The notes under the pieces: generated by a model | Told to the model about the DNA's origin: nothing | The model's input: only the letters and a program-made list of their open reading frames with translations | Database searches by the model: none | NCBI GenBank assembly: GCA_051453625.1 | Contig: JBOZIK010000001.1 | Span: 284,825,313 to 284,852,747, forward strand | Reading direction: 5' to 3' | DNA length: 27,435 nucleotides | Origin: Welwitschia mirabilis | Lineage: Eukaryota > Gnetophyta > Gnetopsida > Welwitschiales | Shown here: positions 10,140-20,661 of the stretch, piece by piece | Position numbering within the stretch: the stretch's first letter is position 1 | Layout: each line of letters begins with the position of its first letter | Made by a program: the position numbers and the translations under genes

Positions 10140-13129
10140 CTAAAAGTAACAATAATAATTGTTTAATTTGGTCACTGCATAGCTGAATTGCGAAATGGAT
10201 GGTATGCCTAGACAGTGGGTAAAATACAAAGCAACAAATGACCATAGAAACATAATGAATTAATTAAGTTCACAAGGAAAGAATGAACTGCTTGCCTCAC
10301 ATTTTCACTGATCATCTGCATAAAAATTGTCATGCTTACTGTCTCATGCTTATATCTTTCTCTGAAGAAAGTTCGCCAATTTGTACTTACTTGCAACTTA
10401 AATTGAAAAGATATTAATAATTAGGTGTCAAAATTTGAATTTGCAAAGAAAAATGGCTTAAAAGTCAAAAGTAGTAAGGACTAACCACAGTTCTAAACAA
10501 TGTTTTTGTCACTCTTCATGATCAAAAAGAGTTAGCTAAAATGGTGGTTCAACATAGAATTGCTGGCATTACAAATTTCCATATACGATGAGGCTTGTGA
10601 TGATGATCTAAAAGAAGTTCCATTAATTAAGAGCTTAAAATACTTCAATTTCAGTTCTATGACCAGAAAGAAAATACCAATGCTGTCTTTCTGCCAAAAT
10701 AAACAGCATGAATATGTTGCCAATTTGATTTCCATACTTATAAGTCCACTACAAGACACTGTACAATGTAAACATACAGCATTGAATCTGTTATAGTTAA
10801 TATAAAGAACCATAAGAATCTCCACAAAACCGAGAAAAGCATACATCTTCAGAATCATTGTTACAAGAATATATCCTGTCAAGTGGACTGTTATCCTTAA
10901 AGTGTCTCTCTAACAAGGTCTCTCCAATTTTTTTGAATATCTGGGGTACATAAGACATTATTAACTGGCATGTTATCAGTTCCTTCCTGTAACAATGCCA
11001 TCCCAATCTTATACATATCTGATGTGCTGTCTTCATAATGAGATATGCCGGAAGCTCCAGTGTTGCATGTAGTCTCTATATAGTGACTTTCAAAACCTCT
11101 GGTACTATTCGTATGCTTATTTTTGAATGCAGATCCAGGTGAGAGTAAATGTCTTTTCCAGGAATCCAAAGGATGTGTAACACTAAGAGCAGTGAATCCT
11201 AGAACACTGTCCTTAGCTGCTGGACTGGCACTAGGAAAAGAGAGATGGAAAAGTGGATAATCTTCTTGGAAAAAACTAGAAGAATCAAATGTTGAGGATG
11301 CACACTTAGCTTCTTTATTACAAACAACCATTTCTGAACTGTCAATTTGAGTGTCCAGAGGTGTATTCAATTTTGAAATTGCTAGTTCCGGGTATGGTCC
11401 CCAATAAAGTTCTGAAGGATAAAATTTCACAGTTACATCATCAACTGCTGTGCCCAGGAAATCAGAAATACTACTTTCTAGCTGGAACAGGCAATGATTC
11501 TTGTCCATGAATACCATCTCATCAATATTCACATTTAAAAATCTTTCTTCTAATGCTATCTCTCTGGTTCTTGTCTGTGAAATGCCAAGTCCAAAGTTAA
11601 GATCCATATTGACATCATTGTCCGCAACTGAAGTAGCAAACTCCTTTGGTCTATCTGAAAGCCATGGATCTGTGCTACTTTCTACTTCTGGGAAAAGTCT
11701 TAGGTCCTTAGGAACATACCCCAATTTAATGACACCATATTGCATTAATTTGCTACTATGACTCTGATCGAAACCATCTATAATCATGTTAAATTCAAGA
11801 CCCTTTATTGGTGATGCTTCTATACACATTTCCATGCATGGCAATTCTTCCTTCAAATGTATGCTCTTGTAACTGTAATCTGGTACATTGTTACAGTTGT
11901 TCTCAAATTCCCAATTTTCTGCCATCCAATCTAAGGATGACCATTTGTCTACTTCAAAATTCAGGGGGACAAGTTCCTCAGACACCTCAGGCTGCGTGAA
12001 CAACAAAGAACAATCTTCTGTCTCATCATTTTTAAGGAAGCATGAAGAGAACTGTCAAAAAAGTTCACCATCTATGAGTGCATATGTTGTTTCCTAAAGT
12101 TTTAATGATAATCAAAATATTCCATTCTTATAACCTTTTTACTAAGATTTGAAGATTCCTCTCTGTCCACATTCTTATCTATAAAGGAAGAAAGACACTT
12201 TGAGTCATACTTCCTACTAACAGGGTTCATAATTTCTGGTGAGTGCCTTTCTTTCATCAATGTTCTTGATTTGCTCAGCTGTAAATCCTGCAAGTCTCTT
12301 CATATTACCATGCATCATTTTGATCAAAGTAAACATGGGAAACCTAGCTTTTCGCCCCTGGCATATACCTGCTCTTAAAATGTCAATGTTTTGTCAAATA
12401 CAAATGCAGAGAAGGAAAGCATTTACATACAAGGCCATCAGTTAGTTCATTTGACGACTTATCCAAACTGAACTGATATAGTGCTTCCAATCTCTTAAGC
12501 ACTAATGAAATGCAGTTGCACCTGAATGCACAACTTGTCGCATAAAGTCAGGGCTATAGTTCCAATTTATGTGTCTAAAAATATGCAAATGCTGTCAAGG
12601 TGCATTCAAACCCACCCAGAGACTTGCATTTTCTCTTTCAATGTTTTTTGGGCCAGTTCATGCAATTTTTCTCTTTTGTCGTGAAATAATATTTCATAGT
12701 GATCACCTGGAACTTATTCAAATGGTAAAATCAGCAAACTACAGTGTTAGAATACAAAAATGCAAAAGAATTAGAGTGACAAGATGCAGTAGCTTGTAAA
12801 TAATGAAAGCTGGAAACATTGTGGTGGGACAACCCAAAAAACATTAAACTCAAAATATTCCCTAATGAAAAATTACTGAAGAAATGGGTTCCATTGAACA
12901 TAGGAAGCTAGCCAACACAACCTATCATTTTTACAATATTCCAAAGCCAGATTTCCTTGCCACTGAAGTCATCACAAATAAGCATCAGCCAGTATCATTG
13001 AAAACTCTCTTAGCATGGAGGAAGAGCCCTTTGAAAACATAATAACAAAAGTTCATATCAAATTAAAATTTGGTAAACATAAGTAATCCATAGGTAAAGA
13101 CCATAACATTAAATAGACTTACCTTGCAT
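9981..13129 (-). CDS. split gene of unknown function, six-exon model
   Basis: Hand-built spliced model, minus strand. Coding exons: 13123-13129 (ATGCAAG, donor AAG/GTAAGT); 12431-12501 (acceptor TTTCATTAG, donor CTT/GTATGT); 12135-12287 (acceptor TTGCAG, donor AAG/GTTATA); 10915-12051 (acceptor TTTTTTGACAG, donor CTT/GTTAGA); 10301-10396 (acceptor CAATTTAAG, donor AAT/GTGAGG); 9981-10139 (acceptor TTACTTTTAG, stop TAG). All phases agree, giving about 540 residues. Introns are 621, 143, 83, 518 and 161 bp. The protein is acidic and Ser-rich, with no signal peptide or membrane helix seen. Its C-terminal exon is Cys-rich then helical (CCFYPFETLSKICG, then ELLSVMKDMLSGFHRVDLIK). I recognise no domain or family and assign no function. 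The first exon is least certain: another phase-matched exon lies at 19876-20010. The consistent phases and natural residue use argue for a real host gene, not a transposon. Confidence 0.6.
10915..12051 (-). CDS. large central exon of the split gene
   Basis: A 1137-nt exon open in one frame (379 codons), by far the longest non-gap reading frame in the window. The frame extends upstream to an in-frame stop at 12055-12057, just beyond a good acceptor (TTTTTTGACAG). It is rich in Asp, Glu and Ser with scattered Trp and Pro, for example SLDWMAENWEFENN near the start and ISDFLGTAVDDVTVKFYP around the middle. This is typical of a regulatory or scaffold-like, partly disordered plant protein, but no domain is identifiable by eye. 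At its 3' end the frame reaches a TAA at 10897 unless the GT at 10913-10914 is used as donor. The alternative is a one-base indel in an A7 tract (minus strand, about 10928-10934), which would let the frame run to a better donor, GAT/GTATGC, after 10845. Confidence 0.65.
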
Positions 13130-13943
13130 CGCAAAGTACAGAGTTGTGGTACTGCCAAAAGTGGTCAAAGGATCATAAATGGATGCCTATTGGCCCCATG
13201 TGAGTTGGAGGAAGAAGGCAAGTGAAAATTTTCTGTTCCCATTAAATTCAAAGATCAACCAAATCCACTCTGGTGCCATTTATGGCTACTTTGACACTCA
13301 AAAACTAGAAGATAAAACCTAAGGCTTGGTTTCAATTTTTGTGATGATGAATGTGGATCATTCATGCATTACCACAGCGTATTCATTACCCTGGGAAACC
13401 ATGGCCAAGCACTTTCTAGAGAATTGAGATACTTCGAAGCCTGTCTCCTGGCAATCATCACTTGATCTTCAATTGAATTATGTTGTTCTAAATTTGATTT
13501 TCTAGATTTGAGCTTCAGCCTTATGAATCTGATTCTATTCCTAAAAGATTGTGTTTTCAGAAAGCCTTAAACCTGTCATACTGCCATCATACCATAGATC
13601 TGAAGAATTCAAATTGTCTTGACCTTTCCATCATTTGTCTTGAATTTTTTATTTTGCTATCGTTTCTCTACATCTGATTCTATGAACTGTCATATCCACA
13701 GTAAATCGAGCTTCGATTCACCAGGCATCTAGTGGAATGTCATTTCACTTAGAAGCCTCAAATCTTCTAAACACAGCTCAAGTTTAACCAATGAAGCATC
13801 CTAGTTTGATGGACAAACCAGGCTTGCGTGGATCAGAGCAGATTGCAGATTGCTTTTTGGTTTCTGAGATTCTGAATCACACGATTGCTCTAGAGGGGAT
13901 CGTGGATCATTCCCTAGTGCAAATATTATTTAAAAAAGAAAAA
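13130..13943. other. probable 5' flank or first intron of the split gene
   Basis: No further exon is certain. The frame containing the ATG at 13127-13129 stays open upstream to a TAG near 13180, with a pyrimidine-rich stretch and an AG before it, so an additional exon start is possible. A second short ATG with a GTAATG donor lies near 13390-13403 (minus). No convincing TATA box is seen. Confidence 0.35.
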
Positions 13944-13979
13944 GGGGTTTGTGTGGGGGGTTAGGAATGGGGGTGGGGG
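13944..13979 (+). other. G-quadruplex motif
   Basis: Four plus-strand G-runs: 13944-13947, 13955-13960, 13969-13973 and 13975-13979, separated by loops of 7, 8 and 1 bases. It meets the usual intramolecular G4 pattern (runs of at least 4 G), although one loop is slightly long. It lies about 0.8 kb upstream of the proposed start codon of the minus-strand gene. Confidence 0.7.
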
Positions 13980-14947
13980 TGTTGGAATATAAACATATCT
14001 TAATATTTTTTAAGACAGCCTTGCAGTTGTGATCCCAATAACTTATATAACCAAAAACTATAATTTCAATTTTGAATGTTATGATTTATTCGAAAATAGA
14101 GGATATAGTTAATTGAGCACAATATTACTTAAAGCATCAACCAAGTAAGTGCCATAAAACACTAACACAAATTTAAAACTGCAAAGTTGAGAACTAGAAA
14201 TAACCATCTCAAAAATGTCAAAACATCCAAGTATCCAACTGATCCAAGTTCTCAAGTACATGATAAAAACTAAAAACAACAAAATGCAAATAGTGGATAA
14301 CAAAGATTTTGATCAGCATCAAATCATCCTCATTTAGATGCTTTTCCTCCATGAGCTGAAAGCTTGGCTTTTTGAATAGGCCTTGCTTGTTGGACTGCAA
14401 TGGCTTGCTCTTGCTCAATGTTTTCTCAAGAAACTCAATAACAGAAAGATCCATTTCTGGCTCGCTGGCAGCTACTCTAACACTCATAAGATATTGACTA
14501 GAGTTCATAAGAGCACTGCTAGTAGAACGATCAAGATAAACTGTAGTTGCTTATAGTGTATCTGAAATCCACTCCATGATTGCTGAAGCTCTATAATCGT
14601 TATCAAGCATGTCTACAAGGGCATCCAAGTCTACATTGTCCTTTTTTGTGGGGATAGAAACTCTGAATCTGATTTCCATATTATAGTAGACGTAGACAAG
14701 TTTTTCCAAGCATTGTATGTTTAGCTTTGTTCGCTTCTCTGTGCAGAGGGGCTCAAAGGCACTTTAGTTTCATTTGCATCCAGAAACATTGCTAGGCTAG
14801 ATGAATATTTTGATTGCCAATTTCCTAATTTTAGGAGTGGGATTGTCCCATTCCTCCCACCATGCATCTACAAAATTATAAAATGAAAACTAACTGATCA
14901 AAAGGACAATTAAAGAAGGATCTAACTATACAAAAAAGCAAATTTGC

Positions 14948-15156
14948 AAATTTAATACGCTATTACTGATAGATATTGTGTTTATCTCTCTACCAACAAA
15001 ACGCTTGCTAAACAAAGGTCCTTCGGCTTTCATAAACCGGTGAAGTTGCTTTGTTATAAGCTCATCCATGTTAGGAACTAACTTTTCCAATGTATCATGA
15101 AAGCATAAGTTAACTTCTAGATCTGCTTCATATTCAATACCTTCTTTTGCATAAAC
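14948..15156 (-). repeat. tandem duplication inside hAT relic, copy 1
   Basis: About 209 bp that recurs immediately downstream at 15157-15366. Both copies start at the shared text 'aaatttaatacgctattac' and end with 'cttcttttgcataaacaaat'. On the minus strand this unit encodes the hAT stretch around 'FVYAKEGIEYEADLEV'. Substitutions and small indels separate the copies. Confidence 0.85.
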
Positions 15157-15366
15157 AAATTTAATACGCTATTACCTGTAGATATTTTGTTGATCTCTCT
15201 TACTAGCAAAGGCTCGCTAAACAAGGATCCTTCCCCTTTTATAAACTGGGAAGTTGTTTGGTTATAAGATCGTCCATGTTCAGAACTAACTTTTCCCATG
15301 TATCATGGAAGCCCAACTTAACTTCTAGATCCGCTTTATATTCAATACCTTCTTTTGCATAAACAA
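15157..15366 (-). repeat. tandem duplication inside hAT relic, copy 2
   Basis: Partner of 14948-15156. This copy remains joined to the upstream transposase sequence (LHRPLHVVAHHLNPRF), so it is in the ancestral position relative to the N-terminal half. Copy 1 is joined to the C-terminal half. Confidence 0.85.
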
Positions 15367-17165
15367 ATCTAGGGTTAAGATGGTGCGCTACTACATGCAA
15401 GGGTCTGTGGAGTTGCTTGATCTTCGACCAATAAGATCCCAAAATGACTTGTACTTGCCCTTGTCATTATTATAAGAGTTTACAATTGGCTCCTTAGCTA
15501 TGTTCATTACTCTATATATTTTTGCCATTAGACAATTATCCCCATCAACAATGCGGCTCAACAACCTACATGAAATATGGCAAAGTTGTCAAGTTAGTCA
15601 AGAACAAAAGGACAGATATAAAAGTCTTTTATGTAATACATTTACCTTCAGAGGCTTGGCTACTCCCAAAATGTGGTGTTGTAAACCAGTTCACTACCTT
15701 CTCTACCATCGAGCGAAGTACAATATTGGAAAAAGCCTTCTCCAGATAGCCAACTATCAAAAGCAAAAGCTTGCACAAGTTGTAGGCACTTGCTTTCCAA
15801 GTTTTTTAACATGAGGAAGTGTGTGGCAAAGGAATTGTTGTAGGCCTTACAAGATCTTTCCCTTTTGTCTATTTCCTCACAAGCCTTGAGATGATAGCAT
15901 GGTTGTAAGCAAATTTGTCAATTTGTTATTTGTTTGGCTCAATTGATGGCCTACAAAAATAATAAACTTAGTTACTTTACAAAACAATCACCATTTACCA
16001 ATACACACAATGTAGTAAATTAATAATGAACAAGTATGATACAAAACTATAAGAGTAACAAAACATTCATAAACTATGAAATAATACTATAATACCTTAG
16101 TTATATGCTAAATTTTTAATAAGTCCTTCAATAAAAAATCAAGAGAGCGAGTAGAACAAGATATCCAATAAAGAGTTAGATGGTTTTTCATCAACTCTTC
16201 CCTTGCATTAACATAGTTGGAGGCATTATCTGTAATGAATTGCACGATATTATTTACCCCAACAAAGTTCACTGTCTTCTCAAATGATTTAACTAAATAA
16301 TCTAATCTTTTGACATGATCGAAGAAATCCACAAAGTTCCCTTTCTAAAGGCTTCAAGAAAATTAATTAGAGTCCTTTTGCCAGGGGCTCATCCATCGAC
16401 CATAATGGAGCATCCGTATTTCTTCCATGTATGCTGTAAGATTTAATTCATGCATTAGAGTTCTTGAATGAATGAATATAATAAAAGTATAAAACATTAA
16501 AATTTAAAACATGTAGCAAACCTTAAAAATAAAAGAAGTCAAAAAATACAAGCTTATTAATTATTTTTTAACCCTATCTTCTACAAGAAGTCTGTCAGTG
16601 TCACTTAGGCAACCATCTAGAAGTAGCCCTCCCACTTGGTTGTATGTAGGTGTTTTGAAACCTGCACTTACTATGATGACTACATCAAACATTCTTTGGT
16701 AGAATGGGCTCCTTATAGCATTTAAGGGGATTGCACAAGCATAGAACCAAAATGCAATCATCTTTCTTGCATCTTGATGAATATCTTTATTCTATAGTTC
16801 CATTCCATCAATGGTAGGTTGCGTTGTTAATGATGGAAACACATTTGATCCTTCAGCCACATTACAAAGGGGATTGGTTAAAGATTGCAATGTAGAAGAG
16901 CTACTTGTTCCAGTGTGATTAACAGGACCCTCAAAACGTGACTGCACACCCCCTCCTGCAAAAGCAACAAATTGTTGAAATGTTTGTTTGGTCATGGCCT
17001 TTTTCTTCAACTCCTTGTTCCACTTTTCACCACCATGTTTGACATTTTTCTTTTACTTTTGATGGTGCTTTCAAACATGCTACTATTCCCTTTGGTTTTA
17101 TTCTACCTAAGTGAATTTTTTGTATAGCAACTCCACCATAACACTATGCAAATTTTAAGTTTTGG

Positions 17166-17939
17166 TGTTGGTCCGAGAACTGCCCAAGTCCAGTGAAAGT
17201 CCCTTTTCCATCCCCCTTTGACCATTTCAAAGTTTCAACTTTCAAGTGTGATGGGAATCAACAAAAACCCTACAAACTGCATAAAGAATTTAAACAGTGA
17301 AGAATCAATGTCAACAAAGTATAATTTTGAAGAAAAGGAGAACAAAATCAAGCATCAACTAAAATTTTTCTTTTTGTTCTTTTTTTAGGGGGGGAAAAAT
17401 CAAGGTCAACATTTTGGCAAATGTCATCAAGAGCATATTTGCCAGTCAAGTGCAATGAAAGAAATGACGATGATACAAAATAGATAGGTATTAAAACCGA
17501 AATTGGAAGAACTTTGTTTGCACTCTTGCACTCTAGAAACTTCAAAGAAGCAGTTCAATAAAAGAATTCAACGTTTTTGAGCTTGACAGATGTCATCTGA
17601 GTGCTTTATTGCACTGGAAGGTTGTCAAAATGAAAAGAACACACTCAGAATCCAGTTTTTATAGCACACTATTCATCTTTTTACTACAATGATCAATTGT
17701 GTTATGAAATCCTACAAATGGCAACATGTACAATCTACTCCGGATCGCGATTTGCTTGCTTCAGATCGCAATTCCAGGCAAGACTAGTTTGAACCGATTC
17801 AAGGTGGAGTGCAAGCCAAAATCACCTGGATCACGATTCCAATTCGATTCGAGAAACTATGGGACACAACAACTCTATTTTGTTACACATTGTTAGTGTT
17901 AACCATTGTTTTATGCTTACTACATTTTCTCATAAGCAA
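17166..17939. other. unassigned DNA beyond hAT relic
   Basis: No gene is seen. The stretch at about 17740-17870 contains several 'gatcgcgatt', 'gatcgcaatt' and 'gattcgag' words. Similar words (cgagcttcgattc, gatcgtggatc) occur near 13700-13910 on the other side of the hAT relic. They may be subterminal repeats of that element, but I could not fix its ends. Confidence 0.35.
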
Positions 17940-18450
17940 GGTAGCATGACTCATAGCTCACCGCTTGCCAAAGCTGAATTTAACTTTCAACATGTGAGTC
18001 GCTTGTTGAGTTGTTAGGTCGCTTGATTTTAACTTCTTTACACAAAAGAGTCAAATCAAAAAAAAAAAAGGAAAAGGAAAAAGAAAAAACAACATATATA
18101 TTAATGTTTTATGGATAAGCTTTGTTTTTGAGTTTATAAAATGCAATGCTTATAACATACTTTAACAATATGAAAATGAATTCAAAAGATCATTAGGACA
18201 ACAACACATGAAGAATATAGAAAACTAAGTGTAATTCAAACCCTTTCAATGAGATCGTATAATTAATCAATGAACACAAAAATCATAAATACTTATTCAA
18301 ACATGCAAAAAGCTAATTACATAAGCGATAATTCAATGAAGGATCTACAATGTAAAAGGAAGTGTTAGAATCCAATTTACAATCATCTATTTGCCCTTTC
18401 ATAAAGAATTGTAACCATTTTTATCGAAGAGTTCAAAAGAAGAAAGGGGG

Positions 18451-18496
<46 letters not shown>

Positions 18497-18685
18497 GTCT
18501 TTGGTTGCATGCAAAGAGTCAAGAATTTTTTACTCACTTGACCCATAAGCCATTTGTCATGAGTCAAACTTTTTTAAAATTAAGGAAAAAATCACTTTAA
18601 CTTGGGGACGATAAGTCAAAACGAGTGACTTGCCAAGCATCGACACGAAAGTGATTCTCTCTTTGACTCAGAAAGTCATGCTACC
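17940..18685. mobile_element. candidate non-autonomous DNA transposon
   Basis: GGTAGCATGACT at 17940-17951 recurs as its exact reverse complement at 18674-18685, 746 bp apart. The inner flanks on both sides carry scattered GACTC/GAGTC/AGTCA words, resembling subterminal transposase-binding repeats. There is no coding capacity inside, and an (AG)n run lies at 18455-18493. No convincing target-site duplication is visible, so the superfamily is open and a chance 12-bp inverted pair is not excluded. Confidence 0.4.
18455..18493 (+). repeat. (AG)n microsatellite
   Basis: About 19 uninterrupted AG units, the longest perfect simple repeat in the window. Confidence 0.95.
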
Positions 18686-19134
18686 CTAATCACAGGATAT
18701 CCAGATTTGTGGAGGCCTAATCATACACATAAAAATGTTTATAAATCATATCCAGAGTAATGGGTAGGAATGTTGATGGTTGGAAGGATGCTTGCTTTGC
18801 AAATCTTCCATCTAAAAATGAGGTGCTCCTACCTTTGTCGTTTGCTTAGCCATTCATGTGCTTGTTTATTGTAGTAAGAACGTATAGTTAATCTTTGTTC
18901 GTTTACCCACTATAAATGAAATCCCCCTTCCAGGTACGGATGAGGTCCTCCTTGAAGTTCTTTGTAGTGTCATGGTTGTGAGGACAACTTCTAAGATGTT
19001 TCTCATATAAATCTACACCATAGTTACGCAGTTGTGAACCTGGAGAAAAACACCCACAATGTTACAATTGTTTCTCATGCTTTCTTTTATTAGTTGTTTG
19101 TAGCTTGCTCCTTGCTATTTTTTGGACCTAAATC
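18686..19134. other. intergenic or intronic DNA, nothing recognised
   Basis: No open frame, RNA gene or repeat signature is recognised. If the exon at 19876-20010 belongs to the gene at 9981-13129, this stretch is intronic. Confidence 0.4.
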
Positions 19135-19470
19135 ATTTTTTCTTTCTTTCTTTCTTTTTCTTTTCTTTTTTATTTGAGAGAAGTTAATACATAGAAAATC
19201 ATACCACACTCACTAAGGTGACTAGTTTGCTCAGCCTAGTGAAAATCCATGAGTGGACCCTACCAGCCTAATGGCTAACCACCAAATGTCTAGGTCTTGC
19301 CTATGATTCATACCCAAGACATTGAAGCCCATGCCCCTATGCGCTTTGAATACGTTGATATAAGCCATAAGCCACCGCACACATTGTAAGGTTTGGACCC
19401 AAGACATTGAAGCTCCTCGAATTATAAGTATGCCAAAGAGGAGTCTAGTAAGGTTTGACAACACATGCTC
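19135..19470 (-). repeat. possible retroposon with A-rich tail
   Basis: Read on the minus strand, about 300 bp of moderately GC-rich sequence ends in an (AAAG)n/A-rich tail (plus-strand TTTC run at 19135-19171). The word 'acccaagacattgaagc' occurs twice in it on the plus strand (about 19313 and 19398), showing an internal duplication. The layout is SINE-like. I cannot identify clear A and B boxes or target-site duplications, so this is tentative. The 77-codon minus frame at 19231-19464 is a by-product. Confidence 0.35.
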
Positions 19471-19875
19471 AGCTTTACCAAAGAAATGTAAGCACTCAAA
19501 GGACTATAAGCAAGCTTAAAATGCAATAAAGACTATGGAAAGGGATAGATGAAGCTATCACTGTGAATTCCACAACGGCTTCCAACTTGGCACATGTTAC
19601 TAAAACAAGAACCATCAGTGCACAATGACATTTAATATGACATTACTAACAATGCAATGTTCCACATTATTAGATTTCATGTTACAATTGTACTAATAAG
19701 GATGGCACATTGGAGTGATCTGAAAATCAGTAAATGTTTTCATCTAAGAAAGAGGAGGACTATTTGTCATTCATAGAGCCATATTCGAAATTAGAAAAGC
19801 ATTACAAAATAAAACACACTACATCAATCACAGAATTACAGCAAAGAACTTCCACATGAAACAGTTTTCACGTAC

Positions 19876-20010
19876 TTTGGCAATTCTTCAGGGAAGTTGG
19901 TCTTTCAAGCTTGTCTGTCTTTCGTTTCTGCACAGCAAGTACATTCTGATAGTTTGATTGCCTCAATTTTTTGAAGTAGAGGTACTCTGATGTTTTAGGA
20001 TTCTTTATAT
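19876..20010 (-). CDS. candidate upstream exon of the split gene
   Basis: Minus-strand segment bounded by the acceptor TTCATTCTCAG and the donor CAAA/GTACGTG. It is open in only one of three phases, entering with two bases of a codon and leaving with one. That exit phase matches the exon at 12431-12501, which needs one upstream base (A + TG gives Met). The encoded 44-45 residues are Lys/Arg- and Gln/Asn-rich (SEYLYFKKLRQSNYQNVLAV is typical) and look like real protein. Joined this way, the intron is about 7.4 kb and contains the hAT relic. Alternatively it is the end of another gene, since the same frame stops at 19868-19870. There is no start codon in it, so an earlier exon would be needed. 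Confidence 0.45.
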
Positions 20011-20499
20011 CTGAGAATGAAAAGTGCTTTTAAAGTCAGCTTCGTAAATGCCAATGCAATTCATTAATGAATAGAGTCTTTGTTGCAATAGCATATATTT
20101 TCATAAATCACTTATTTGACAACATTTCACAATGGGAATGTACTTGATAAAGACAACAATGAATAACTGTGCTGAAAGAAACCTAACATAAAACAGAAAT
20201 GAGAGTGATTGTAAAACTTAGACTTTATTAAAAAGGCTAAATGGAAGCAAGAAAATGACATGTTAGACTTTTTAAAATACTCAATTCAAAGTCAAAAGTT
20301 TAATGAGAAGCAGCAGTAGAAAATCCATCATAAATGAATGAAAATACCCATAATCATTTCAATTAAGCTCAGAAGATACAAAACACAACATTGCTGAATA
20401 CTTAAAGCATAAAAAGTTATAACAATCTGGATTTGATAATAAAGGCAGCTTTGTTACATTGGACTTTTGTGTAATGGAAAAGAAAAACATTGTACCTTG
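20011..20499. other. probable intron or intergenic DNA
   Basis: AT-rich, with no coding signal recognised between the two coding-like segments at 19876-20010 and 20500-20661. Confidence 0.4.
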
Positions 20500-20661
20500 T
20501 TAGCCTTCCAACAAGCTAGACAAGGCAGCTAAAGAGCACACCCCCAAGCAAATTGCCGAGACTTGTATAGCAGCACGTACCCAAGAAAGGCAACATGAGC
20601 CCTCAGGATCACTCTTATAAGTGATATGTTGCAGACCAGATCCATAGAATCCAATGCTTCC
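20500..20661 (-). pseudogene. orphan coding-like ORF fragment
   Basis: Fifty-three codons plus TAA, opening at an AG (TGACTTAG/GGA) on the minus strand. The product begins GSIGFYGSGLQHITYK, then has a Cys/Ser segment (DPEGSCCLSWVRAA) and a hydrophobic, helix-like stretch (VSAICLGVCSLAALSSLL) before the stop. The composition is more protein-like than neighbouring frames. Frames just upstream (about 20662-20830) also hold protein-like pieces, but broken by stops and frame changes. I do not recognise the family. A decayed gene copy or the last exon of an unseen gene are the main options. The exit phase does not match the exon at 19876-20010. Confidence 0.35.

Larger units (their letters stand above)
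14600..17165 (-). pseudogene. hAT-superfamily (DUF659) transposase pseudogene
   Basis: Minus-strand pieces occur in the right order for a plant hAT transposase. A decayed BED-type zinc finger region comes first (about 17040-17160, GGV...HLGRIK...ACLKAPSKV). The linker follows (16792-17010). The DUF659 start is at 16561-16761 (FWFYACAIPLNAIRSPFYQ). The catalytic-core segment is at 16108-16332 (VQFITDNASNYVNAREELM, then LYWISC; the TDNA Asp is present). Next come a 'DLVRP' segment near 15850, 'LHRPLHVVAHHLNPRF' near 15390 and the C-terminal dimerisation region near 14650-14860 (WWEEWDNPTPKIRKLAIK, then KLVYVYYNMEIRFR). Frameshifts and stops break it throughout, including a lost Glu/Arg block after 'SGCK'. 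It could not make active transposase. Terminal inverted repeats and target duplications were not found. Confidence 0.85.

Noticed and set aside
10301-10315. 15-nt micro-exon (TATGCAG/ATGATC...AAT/GTGAGG)
   Set aside because: Its partner exon at 10340-10361 would leave a 24-base intron, which is too short. The single exon 10301-10396 is simpler.
10560-10796. Plus-strand frame of 78 codons
   Set aside because: Antisense to the intron of the split gene, with no domain or splice support. On the minus strand, a 35-nt segment at 10573-10607 (AG...GT) could be a cassette exon, but it breaks phase with the exon at 10301-10396.
11501-12097. Plus-strand frames at 11501-11761, 11808-11999 and 11888-12097
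   Set aside because: They are antisense to the large exon of the split gene and have no protein-like features of their own.
12935-12962. 28-nt candidate micro-exon of the split gene (CTTCAG/TGG...TATT/GTAAAA)
   Set aside because: It is phase-compatible, but it is tiny, has a weak donor and is not needed to join the stronger exons.
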